Below, piece after piece: positions 1 to 7,638 of a stretch of DNA of 12,681 bases; within the stretch, counting starts at the first letter, position 1, and each line of letters starts with the position of its first letter. Below the pieces are notes generated by a model. It saw only the letters and a list, made by a program, of their open reading frames with translations. It had not been told where the DNA came from and did no database searches. Origin of the DNA: Cylindrotheca closterium (Eukaryota > Bacillariophyta > Bacillariophyceae > Bacillariales > Bacillariaceae). The position numbers and the translations under genes were made by a program. Where the stretch lies: contig CAKOGP040001950.1 of the NCBI GenBank assembly GCA_933822405.4, positions 1 to 12,681 on the forward strand. Reading direction: 5' to 3'.

Positions 1-80
1 TTCAAACCAATGTTGTAATGAAGGTTATCATCGTCCTCGCTATCAGAGTCTAATGGAAGAATTGACAAGGCATTCATCAT
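1..80 (-). CDS. N-terminal end of an unidentified ORF running off the left edge
   Basis: Read on the minus strand, two adjacent ATG codons (80-78 and 77-75) open a frame with no stop to base 1, giving 26 codons. The peptide begins MMNALSILPLDSDSEDDD, with a short hydrophobic stretch followed by an acidic Ser/Asp/Glu run. That composition is common in nuclear or transposon-encoded proteins of protists but identifies no family. The rest lies outside the window. A chance ORF of this length is possible; the double ATG and non-random composition are the only support. Confidence 0.28.
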   Translation of the reverse strand, partial: MMNALSILPLDSDSEDDDNLHYNIGL

Positions 81-342
81 GATACACTAGTGAAAAGAGC
101 AGAAGATCAAGTGCAATGGAGTCTTTTTCGTATTATTTTGATGTTAATAAAATTGTGAGTCGAGGTCTTCGAAACGCTATTGAGAATTGGCCAATCAAAA
201 TCATTCAATTTCAAAATGCAGGAGCCTGTAGGGGCACCCGGAAGTGGATTCTGCATGCTGCAAATCCGCGTGCAGGCTGCACGTTTTTTTTCTTCTATAA
301 GTTCGCTTCTAAGGCGGAAAGTTATCGAACCAAAAATGATGC
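81..342. other. Stretch without a recognised gene
   Basis: A frame open from an ATG at 116 to a stop at 346 gives 76 residues including a Phe run coded by a T8 tract (283-290), but no domain is recognisable. The minus-strand frame over the same DNA is equally uninformative. No structured RNA or repeat was seen. Confidence 0.3.
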
Positions 343-618
343 ATGAAGCGTGAATTTTTCCACGCTGGCCAAAATACTGCCTCCAAATTAGTCGGTAGAA
401 GAGTTTGGGCCAAAGTTGCAGTATCACATTCGAATGGCTTTTGCAGCATCCGAAACTGCAAACATGATTCTCTCCATCCAAACCATGCTTGCATTCAATG
501 TAAATGCGGAGTCCACAATTTGTGTGTACAGGAAAATATGTTGATGTCAATTAGCAAGGAAGACGGTCACTGGTACTTCCCCCCGTGGAAACTGGACAAC
601 AGACAGACGAGTTGCTGA
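343..618 (+). CDS. Short Cys/His-rich ORF, possible zinc-binding fragment
   Basis: An ATG at 343 opens 91 codons ending in TGA at 616-618. The middle carries closely spaced potential zinc ligands: two Cys separated by four residues, two His, then HACIQCKCGVHNLC, i.e. the pattern H-x-C-x2-C-x-C-x3-H-x2-C. Clusters like this occur in RING/PHD-like fingers and at the C-terminus of some DNA transposases. No catalytic domain accompanies it, so it may be the tail of a decayed transposase or a chance ORF. It ends about 45 bp before the Copia LTR remnant, so its original downstream neighbour may have been lost when the retroelement inserted. Confidence 0.3.
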   Translation: MKREFFHAGQNTASKLVGRRVWAKVAVSHSNGFCSIRNCKHDSLHPNHACIQCKCGVHNLCVQENMLMSISKEDGHWYFPPWKLDNRQTSC

Positions 619-664
619 GGGTCCTGCTTGATTGATTTGGATATTCCGAAAAAAACCACAATTA

Positions 665-808
665 CGTTAATTGGACCAGAGAGTGTCCGTCATTTGTACG
701 TTTAGATAGTTTAACCTAGAGATTCGCACACATCTTGTAAAATCCCCATGTTTGTCATCGTACTCGTTTTCGTCCCGAATCTCTTGTACCTCCCTACTCA
801 ATTTAACG
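665..808 (+). repeat. 5' LTR remnant, inner 144 bp
   Basis: This stretch aligns without gaps to 5178-5321 (offset 4513), with 137 of 144 bases identical. The match starts at CGTTAATTGG and ends at the ACG before a PBS-like sequence. The roughly 63 bp that the 3' copy carries between its polypurine tract and the shared block have no counterpart upstream of 665. The left LTR therefore appears to have lost its outer (U3) part. Confidence 0.88.
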
Positions 809-823
809 GTTTATCAGACCCAA
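809..823 (+). promoter_or_regulatory. Probable degenerate tRNA primer-binding site
   Basis: Immediately inside the 5' LTR is GTTTATCAGACCC. Copia elements usually have TGGTATCAGAGC here, complementary to the 3' end of initiator tRNA-Met. The shared ATCAGA core and the position directly after the LTR support the call. The two-base difference before the core and the altered end make it approximate. Confidence 0.42.
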
Positions 824-1245
824 GCAATCCACAATGGATAGAGGAGCCTGGGAAGGCTTTCGAATAATATCTGTTTGAGGAAATTGCCTCATTCAGCCAT
901 GGTTAGGATCACCATCGTCGTATCGATCTTGTGATTTTTTCATGCCACAATTTTGGCATTCGGATGCACACCGAAGGCTAATCACGTCGCAGCATTAACT
1001 AAATTGTTCGCTAAACGGCAGACGTGCCATGCGTGCAACCATCTGTGCCACGTTTATATACAGCTCTCAATATGAGATGCTTCGACATTTAGGGCTAAAT
1101 TATTTGAAGTTACCAGATATCACCAACGTTTGCCTTCTGGCGATTCTCTCCAGTGATTTCTGACTTCAAGTCCGACACTTTTTTGACCTGAAACCAAACA
1201 ACACATCAAAAACAACAAAAATTGTCCACACATCATCGCATCACA
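824..1245 (+). other. Retroelement leader without a gene
   Basis: This untranslated stretch lies between the primer-binding site and the gag start codon. Its last 60 bases are A/C-rich and free of strong structure by eye, as expected for a 5' untranslated leader. No ORF, repeat or conserved motif was recognised in it. Confidence 0.5.
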
Positions 1246-2724
1246 ATGGCTGCTGTTATTCAATTTCGTAACTGGTGCGAAGTCGATCTCCTTATTCGAC
1301 CAATCCTCACGCAACACATGACTGATGTTGAAGGTCTTGACTCTGTTGACTCCTTCGCCAACAGAACCACTTCTCAAGTTCGTGAAGACATCAAATCTAT
1401 GTGAAGAGCCCCTGATCCCAACAATGCAAATGCGACCATCGGAGTCACCGCTCGCGAATCGATGACCATTCATCGTATCTCCAAATATGGGAAGTTCCTC
1501 ATTTTGGTTCAAAGAACCCACACTCCAGCCCTTGGAACCATCCCAAATCTCCTTTTCATTGGTCAATTCTATGATGAAAACCCAGATCTCATGGAAGGGG
1601 ACTCCTACCCGCTTCCTCCTCATCCCCCAAAGTTCAACAATCGCGATGGTCGAATCATGATGGAAAACATTGAAAGTTGGGCTCGTACCGCCTATGGATA
1701 TCGTGGAATTCAACTTGATTATATTTTCCGTGAAAATTCTGAACTTCCAGCTGCTGGTGACCCTGGATTCCTCCGAGCCGACGACGGCTCTCGCTCCATC
1801 GAAGAAGAACTTGTCCGACGTGCTGCCCACACTGGTGCTGTGTTCCGTCGCAACAACCAGAAATTTTGGGTTATGCTCCATGCCGTCACACATGAAACTG
1901 ATGCCTACAATCACGTTCGTCAATTTGCTCCAACTTTGAATGGCCAAGCTGCTTACTTCGCTCTATTTGCACAATATCGTGGAAGGGGACATTTCACCAA
2001 TGAACGCCAAGCTGCTGTCCGTGTCCTCGCAACACTTCACTGGAACGGTAAAGCTCGAGGCTTCACTTGGAATACTTTTATCAGTCGCCTTATTGGAGCC
2101 TTCAACGACCTCGAGTTGAACGTTGATCCACGCTCTGATGCAAATAAGGTTGACGTACTTCTTGAGAAAACTGTTGGAGATTCTTCACTTTCCAATGGAA
2201 GATCACATATTACAGGAGATGCCGTTCTCCGATCCAATTTCCAAGGTGCCATCGATTATTTAACAACACAAGTTTTAGCTGCAGGTAACGACAACACCCA
2301 GCGCCGCAATCGACAGCTTGCTGCTTTCACCCGTGGTGGTGGCGGACGCGGTGGTGATGGGAGAAATGGAGGTTGTGGCCGAGGAAATGGTGCCACAAAC
2401 CGCCTGCAATCAAATGTTCCAGATCGCTTTAGCCGCAATGGTATACTACTAAATGATGGAGGTTATTCAAATCAAATCTGGAGAGAGGAGTTTACGCAAG
2501 AAGAACGAGATATCTGTTTAGCAATGCGTCGCAACTGTCGCAATGGTGGTGGTCGTGGCGGAAGAGGCCGTGAAGGCCGTGGTGGTCGTGGCCGTGGTCG
2601 TGGTATCAGCGCTGTCCATGATGGACGAGCTGATCAAGAAGAAACAAAAGAAGATAACAATGATGGGCGTGGGGGAGGTGCAGGAATGAGTCGTTGCCGT
2701 CGCAACAATCGTGACGACAATTGA
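1246..2724 (+). pseudogene. gag: Copia-type gag with premature stop and RGG-rich tail
   Basis: Gag builds the virus-like particle and binds the element RNA. The start chosen is the ATG at 1246 in the context ATCACAATGG, following the leader. The frame is open for 52 codons to TGA 1402-1404 and continues in the same frame without another stop to TGA 2722-2724, about 492 codons in all. The central part, rich in aromatic and charged residues and including the segment near 1850-2290, resembles diatom Copia gags. The C-terminus has no CCHC zinc knuckle. It has two Gly/Arg-rich blocks (about 2332-2397 and 2542-2607) with repeated RGG and GRG motifs, likely the RNA-binding surface, and then an acidic patch. 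Pol follows in the same frame. A CGA-to-TGA change could explain the internal stop, but this is inference. Confidence 0.85.
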
Positions 2725-2728
2725 CTAG
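2722..2728 (+). promoter_or_regulatory. Gag/pol junction stop in a readthrough-type context (TGA CTA G)
   Basis: The TGA ending gag is followed directly by CTAG, and the same frame stays open into the protease, reaching the active-site Asp at 2818-2820. UGA-CUA-G is an established leaky-stop context in eukaryotic readthrough genes and some viruses. Here it would give Gag and a lower amount of Gag-Pol from one frame. No obvious downstream stem-loop was seen. The alternative is a chance mutation of a sense codon in a single gag-pol ORF. Confidence 0.45.
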
Positions 2729-5030
2729 GAACCTCATCTGTTGGATCCCTCACAAGCATTCGCCCAAATTCTCGCATGGTATCAGTACTATCATCTACAA
2801 ACAACCGATGTGAACTGGACTCGCACGCCGCGATACATGTGCTTTTGACCCTGCTGGATGTTGCGTCCTTTCAACGTCCTCTCAGTCAATAAATGTCACC
2901 GGTTTTCACAATGGTTTGAAAATAAACTATGTTCAAATTGGGAATGTCTGTCTTGCCTTTGACTGTCCATTTGATCATTGAACCTACTGTCTGCATTTCT
3001 GTGAAGTGCTACTGATCCCTGGTCTAGGATCGCATCTACTCTGTGCCGGCCAACTGCGTGCCAACAACGTAGTGGTAAATGACTTGCCGTTAATTCGATT
3101 GCGGCCTGAACAACAAAACAGAGAAGCTCATGCTATTTTGACATCAGGTCTAAGGATCTCATTACTATTCGACAAACCAATTTCCTACTTTACATGTCGC
3201 CAACCTACAGATGAAGAGATCAACGATATCATGGAGTTTCAACCTATTTGGATGACTGCAGACATTCCTTGGCAGCCTGATGACCCTGACTCTCGGCGCC
3301 AAGAAGAAGCTCTGCGACAACAGATTGATGCTGACTATCAAGCACCGTATCACCAACTCGCATCTTTCACTCGACTTGATTCAACGCTCCCAACTGCTGC
3401 TTGCCTTGATCGTTTACCGCAAGTTTTAGGGGACAGCAACAATGTCGTATGTGGTGTACACAGTTTGACGATTCGATCGATGAAAACTTCCGGAAAATCC
3501 TACCTCATCAAGCCGGATCAACTTGCTCGTCGATGGAGAACCAGTATTGAATGTGCTCGTCGCACCCTGGAGAAGACAACTCAACGTGCCGTTCGTGATT
3601 GGTCAGTCGTTCAAGGGTCTTGTCGTTTTCGCCCTGTACAATATCAGTTGGAGTATCCGCGATTAAAGACGAATGTCTATGTTGATGTTAAGTTTGGACC
3701 CTGCAAGTCAGCTGAAGGAAACACTTGCGTCGCGGTCTATGCTACACCAGTACAGTGGGCTCGTGCTTATCCGTTGAACAAAGAATCAGATGTTCACACA
3801 AGCCTCACACAACTATTTCGTCAGTTCGGTTTTCCCCAATGTCTCATATGGATGTTTGGCGTCGTCCTTGTCAACGCAAAGATGGTTCGAAATATTATGA
3901 GTATATTTTGGTTTATACTGATGATGTCATTGCAATCTCGGAGAATCCAAAAACGATTATGGATAAACTCAACAATTTCTTTGTTTTAAAGCCTGACTTG
4001 ATAAAAGAGCCAACCACATATCTTGGTGCAACAATCTCAAAGCACAAGTTGGATGGTGATGATTACTTCACCTGGGCTATTGGATCTGAAGAGTACCTAC
4101 AAGTGTCGTTAAGAGTTGTCAAGAAACGAATTGCGCCAATGCAATTGACTTTGAAGAAAAAGGTTTACTCAACTTTACCCACTGGATACAAGCCGGAACT
4201 TGATTCTACTCCTTTTGTCGATGATGATACTGCTATTTTATACATGCAACTCATCGGTATTCTGCGCTGGCTTGTGGAACTTGGTGGTATCGATGTTGCT
4301 GCCAAAGTGTCTATGCTTTTGTCTTACAATGCAATGCCTCGTGAAGGTCACTTTCATGCTGCCTTACATATTTTTTGCCTATTTACAGAAGCATCCTGAT
4401 CGTGTACTTGTGATGGATTGTGGTTATGCTGACCATCTTAGAGCATTAAAGAAAGCTGATTACTCACAGTTCTATGAGTTCACTAAGGATGAACTCCCAA
4501 GTGACATGCCTACACCTCTTGGCAAAGCGGTAGAGTTCACTATGTTTGTTGATGCATCTCATGCTGCTAACGTTGTTACTCGTCAATCAAGAACAGGAGT
4601 ATTGATCTTTGTTAACAAAGCTCCTATTATCTGGTATTCGAAAAAGCAGAACAGTGTCAAGACAAGCAGTTTTGGTTCTGAGTTTTCTGCTCTAAAGACA
4701 GGTGTTGAATTACTTGAGGGACTACGATTCAAGCTCAGAATGATGGGCGTCCCAATCCAAGGTTATTGTCATACTTGTGTTGACAATATGTCCGTTGTCA
4801 AGAACTCAAGTGTTCCTGAATCTCAATTGAAAAAGAAATCGAATGCTGTTGCATATCACTACGTTCGCTCCAGATGTGCAATTGATATTCTACGAATTGA
4901 ATGGATCATTTCTGCTGAGAACTTGGCCGATGTTTTAACCAAGATTCAAGCTGGAACCGTTCGTGACCGTCTTATGGAAAGTATCATGTGGAAAGCAAAG
5001 CGAAATGGAAGACTTTCTCTTCTGATTTAA
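2725..5030 (+). pseudogene. pol: Copia-type pol remnant: protease, integrase start, RT palm, RNase H
   Basis: Protease: CELDSHA at 2809-2829 is the aspartic active site; two extra bases at about 2830-2831 shift the frame, after which D-T-C is read in the second frame, with a TGA at 2979-2981. The linker from 3003 onward matches diatom Copia style. The pre-integrase segment (R-R-W... TTQRAVRDW) leads to the integrase core, with the first catalytic Asp in YVDVKF near 3680. Near 3840 the frame jumps into the RT palm; the later integrase Asp/Glu and the RT fingers are missing. RT has YTDD at 3914-3925 in place of the usual YVDD. An extra T at 4371-4376 shifts the frame again. RNase H keeps Asp 4551-4553, Glu 4680-4682 and Asp 4782-4784, and ends at TAA 5028-5030. 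It is non-functional as a whole; single domains are well supported. Confidence 0.92.
3830..3850 (+). other. Junction of a large internal pol deletion
   Basis: Upstream, integrase reads to LFRQFGFPQ in the frame starting at positions divisible by three. Downstream, RT reads from MDVWRRP in another frame. In intact Copia pol these segments are separated by the rest of the integrase core, its C-terminal region and the RT fingers, many hundreds of codons. The exact breakpoint and any microhomology cannot be fixed without a full-length relative. Confidence 0.8.
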
Positions 5031-5114
5031 ATTTTTGGAAACGTCTTCATCCGTCACCGGATATTGTCAGTCTTGGACAGTATTGGATGATACGTCCTCC
5101 CAAGAGGGGGTACG
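5031..5114 (+). promoter_or_regulatory. 3' untranslated part with polypurine tract (AAGAGGGGG, 5102-5110)
   Basis: After the pol stop there are about 70 noncoding bases and then the purine run AAGAGGGGG. It sits just upstream of GGTTGATATTAG, which resembles a Copia LTR start. In LTR elements this tract primes plus-strand DNA synthesis and directly abuts the 3' LTR, which fits its position here. Confidence 0.65.
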
Positions 5115-5321
5115 GTTGATATTAGCCCAATTCGGAGTACAAGGTTCTCTGATACATCAGTATCACCTTGAGGGGACCGTTAATTGGACCAGAGAGTGTC
5201 CGTCATTTGTACGTTTAGATAGTTTAACCTAGAGATTTGCACACATCTTGTAAAATCCCCATGTTTGCCATCGTACTCGTTTTTGTCCCGAATCTCTGGT
5301 ACCTCGCTACTCAATGTGACG
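5115..5321 (+). repeat. 3' LTR, about 207 bp
   Basis: The right end is fixed by the end of the 144-bp match to the 5' copy. The left end is inferred from the polypurine tract, so 5115-5177 would be U3 sequence now absent from the 5' copy. The seven differences from the 5' copy lie mostly in the final third. The expected TG...CA termini are not clearly preserved. Confidence 0.75.
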
Positions 5322-5437
5322 ATTAAAAACCACACGCAAATCTGGGTTCCAAAACAGCACCTCGAGTACTTCTCCTACACGGAGCGGCCGTAGCGACGCC
5401 GAAAAAGAGGTTGTTTTCAACTGGAAAACAAAGGACC

Positions 5438-6414
5438 ATGATGAGCAAAAGAAAGACAGGCAAGGGCCCCAGGTCACAAAGGGTATCCAAAAACGATTTC
5501 TATCATGCTCCTGTAAGCCTTGTCCAAAAAGGACAGGGAAAAGTGGACAAAATCTGCCCATTTGATGCTTGTGCCTCTTTGGGTCTGTTGGACGACGATG
5601 ACAGCGACAAAATCGCTGATGATGATGAGGATAACAAGAAGCCGCACAGTCAGAAAGCAAACTGGGATTCCTATTATATCAGTAGTTATCCTGTCCCACA
5701 AGAACAAGCGAAAATGGTCCAATCTTGCCCATTCTCAGCAGCCTTCTCCTTTTTTACCTTTGGTGGCAAGAATGGAATCGCTGACAGACATGAGGCCCCT
5801 CTTTGGAAGCATGGAAGCCCCGCAACGCCTTGTAAGGTATCAAGGCTTGCTGAGACGGCCGGACCTTGGGAGCATGTGGCCCTTTTGACGATCATAATAT
5901 GTTCTACCAATTGGATGCCCTCTCCTTTGCCGACTCCTTGCAACAATCCAACCCTTGGCAAGGACCTATTGCAAAGCAATTGCTATCGGTTCCTTCACCC
6001 TCCTGTCGATTGGCAGATGCCTCGATTTGATTTCACTTTATGGATGTTCAAATGTTGGCATTCTTCCCTCCTATATCCAGGCAATTCACCACTTATCTGC
6101 GGCTTCACCATGCCAGGACACAACCTACTGGCTCTGACCCTCTTTGCTTCTCCTTAGACTACAACCAGCCGCCTTTTGATGCTTGTAACAACCACAATGT
6201 TCTGGAACACTGTGCTCATGAGACGCTCTCCATTCATTTGGATCGATATACTCATGGCAGAAGGGATCAAGAACACAAGGCCCAATCAAGCTTCAATACA
6301 GGCAGCACAACATACACAAAAAACACAGAAAACAACATAAAAATACGCCGCCTCGAGTGGCAAGATCGTTTGAATAATATACCCATGGGTAGGGTACATA
6401 CATCTATTCGATAG
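5438..6414 (+). pseudogene. Decayed reading frame of unknown family
   Basis: The family is not recognised. ATG-ATG at 5438-5443 opens a frame with a basic N-terminus (MMSKRKTGKGPRSQR) and an acidic Asp-rich run near 5590-5635. Around a T6 run at about 5750 protein-like sequence moves to the next frame. At TTTT just before 5887 it moves again, giving a plausible stretch beginning DDHNMFYQLDALSFADSLQQ. That last frame is open to 6414 except for TGA 6028-6030. Both shifts fit one extra T. Each segment alone could be chance; amino-acid composition and consistent strand are the only support. It starts about 115 bp after the 3' LTR, and nothing suggests the LTR drives it. Confidence 0.35.
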
Positions 6415-6717
6415 AGCAACTTCCTTGGGATTGGATGCCTCAAACTGGTTCAACAGTACTGGACTCACCTCCGTACGGTAAATGGGCATGACAGTTAACG
6501 GCAATCTAGAAACTTGAGATAGTTTTAACATGATTAATGCATCAGATTTATTATTATTATGCATGATTGATTTGGTTATTGCAGTGCTGAAATCGTTGTC
6601 AAAAAGCTCCTCTGCCATACGTTGGGCGTCAGTTCGCCCTTGGAAATTCCCAATGTCAGGGATTTGACATAAAATCATGGCATCATAGATCGTAAAAACA
6701 GGAATTGCGGCGGCCAT
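6286..6717 (-). CDS. Unidentified ORF, gag-like N-terminus
   Basis: A minus-strand ATG at 6717 opens 143 codons. The first about 50 residues (MAAAIPVFTIYDAMILCQIP, then FQGRTDAQRMAEELFDNDF) look strongly protein-like and recall, from memory only, the N-terminus of repetitive gag-type ORFs in diatom genomes. The middle is moderately protein-like. The last about 20 residues, rich in Cys, Phe and Val, are translated from a CA-rich tract and are probably not original. If it is a gag relic, everything after the N-terminal part has been lost. It overlaps only the tail of the 5438-6414 relic on the other strand. Confidence 0.45.
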   Translation of the reverse strand: MAAAIPVFTIYDAMILCQIPDIGNFQGRTDAQRMAEELFDNDFSTAITKSIMHNNNKSDALIMLKLSQVSRLPLTVMPIYRTEVSPVLLNQFEASNPKEVALSNRCMYPTHGYIIQTILPLEAAYFYVVFCVFCVCCAACIEA

Positions 6718-7243
6718 TTTGCCTATAGAAGTGATTCCTTAGTTAGTTCGTTTGTATTGGTGTTGCATTCGTTACACCTTTGACAGTTTTACATGGTCAA
6801 AACCGGTGATGTAGCACCATTGACACGATCAAAATCGGCTTTGCACGCATTAAAAAATATTGACCCGGTAAGAGCGACCCAAATGTTGCCGGCCGGCCAT
6901 GCGCCTGCCAACCATCCAGCTACAGAACAAAAAAGCCAACGTCATTGGTGATAGACCGGGCTTGCTCTCCTTTAAGAAACATTTCAGCGACAAGACATAA
7001 AAAAACATCAGCATAGTTGCACAATTGAACCATCTCCTCTTTCCTTCACTAGCCCGTAGCAACGTTACCAAAGTCCTCAGAGACCGTTTCCTCCATCAAC
7101 TTCCGCACATTCCAGCTTTTTACACATCTGTTTCTCATCTTCCATTGCGCGGAGTGACAGGCAGTGTGTAGCTACGAAAGTTTTTTTGTGTTGTGTCTTG
7201 TCCTCGCCTCTAGTAGGTTGGAGACTTGGTGCGGTGAAGTATT
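6718..7243. other. Intergenic region between divergent ORFs
   Basis: About 525 bp separate the minus-strand start at 6717 from the plus-strand start at 7244, so both promoters could lie here. A near-direct repeat, GGTCAAAACCGG (from about 6795) and GATCAAAATCGG (from about 6827), is the only clear internal pattern. A T7 run at about 7182-7188 precedes the plus-strand gene. No ORF, RNA gene or certain TATA element was recognised. Confidence 0.4.
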
Positions 7244-7440
7244 ATGATGCCAGGATCGTCTACAGGTAGGAAGCGCACTGCTGGCAAGGTTGGAAGGAAG
7301 AAGAAGGCTGATATTAGTTGCATACAAAATGCCACAACCCAAAAGATTGCTTCAAAAGTTGTCACTCGTTCTGTTGCTGCAACATCTACTGCTAAGTCCG
7401 CAATCACTCAATTGAACAGTCCTTCCAGCAAACAGAAGCC

Positions 7441-7638
7441 TGCTCCATCCATGACCCGCGTTGAAGAAAAAACGTCAACTGCCCCATCTAATTCAGAAGC
7501 TCCAGCCTCGAGCACCAGGGCTGAACAGAAACGGAATTCTGCTCCATCCAGGAAAAACGTTGAAGAAGCAATGGTGTCTGGCCCATCCAATTCTGAAGCT
7601 CCCTTGGCATCAGAAGATCATGTTCATGATGAACAAAA
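7441..7638 (+). repeat. 99-bp tandem repeat, two copies, in frame
   Basis: TGCTCCATCC recurs at 7441 and 7540, and CCCATCTAATTCAGAAGCT (7483) recurs as CCCATCCAATTCTGAAGCT (7582), both 99 bp apart. The translated unit is 33 residues containing a VEE motif and PSNSEAP. The copies differ at many sites but keep frame, which suggests duplication while the gene was still coding. Confidence 0.75.

Larger units (their letters stand above)
665..5321 (+). mobile_element. Degenerate Ty1/copia-type LTR retrotransposon
   Basis: Direct repeats at 665-808 and 5178-5321 bracket, in order, a primer-binding-site-like sequence, a leader, gag, and pol with protease, integrase start, RT palm and RNase H, then a polypurine tract. 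Integrase before RT is the Ty1/copia (Pseudoviridae) arrangement. The wording of the protease-to-integrase linker and of the RT/RNase H agrees with diatom Copia families as I remember them. Breaks seen: TGA codons at 1402, 2722 and 2979; two extra bases in the protease active site near 2830; a large deletion near 3840; an extra T in a T6 run at 4371-4376. The element cannot transpose by itself. Target-site duplications cannot be assessed because the outer end of the 5' LTR is missing. Confidence 0.93.

Noticed and set aside
40..52. CTATCAGAGTC near the left edge, also similar to an initiator-tRNA primer-binding site
   Set aside because: No LTR-like repeat precedes it in the window, and it sits in the acidic codons of the minus-strand ORF.
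107..550. 147-codon minus-strand open frame
   Set aside because: It has no recognisable domain and overlaps the more structured Cys/His-rich plus-strand ORF. It is probably an antisense shadow, but this is not certain.
1402..1404. TGA in gag as a selenocysteine or readthrough site
   Set aside because: It is followed by AGA rather than a leaky context, lies in a non-catalytic region, and no selenocysteine insertion element was visible. A nonsense mutation is simpler.
1120..1947. 275-codon minus-strand open frame
   Set aside because: It lies opposite gag, which has family-level resemblance and the right position. The minus frame shows no domain and is a shadow.
2779..2787. TGGTATCAG, resembling a Copia primer-binding site
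   Set aside because: It lies inside the pol frame (codons for R-M-V-S-V), far from any LTR end, so it is a chance match.
5307..5979. Overlapping minus-strand frames of 82-117 codons
   Set aside because: They show no domains and conflict with each other. The plus-strand reading is more protein-like, although it too is weak.
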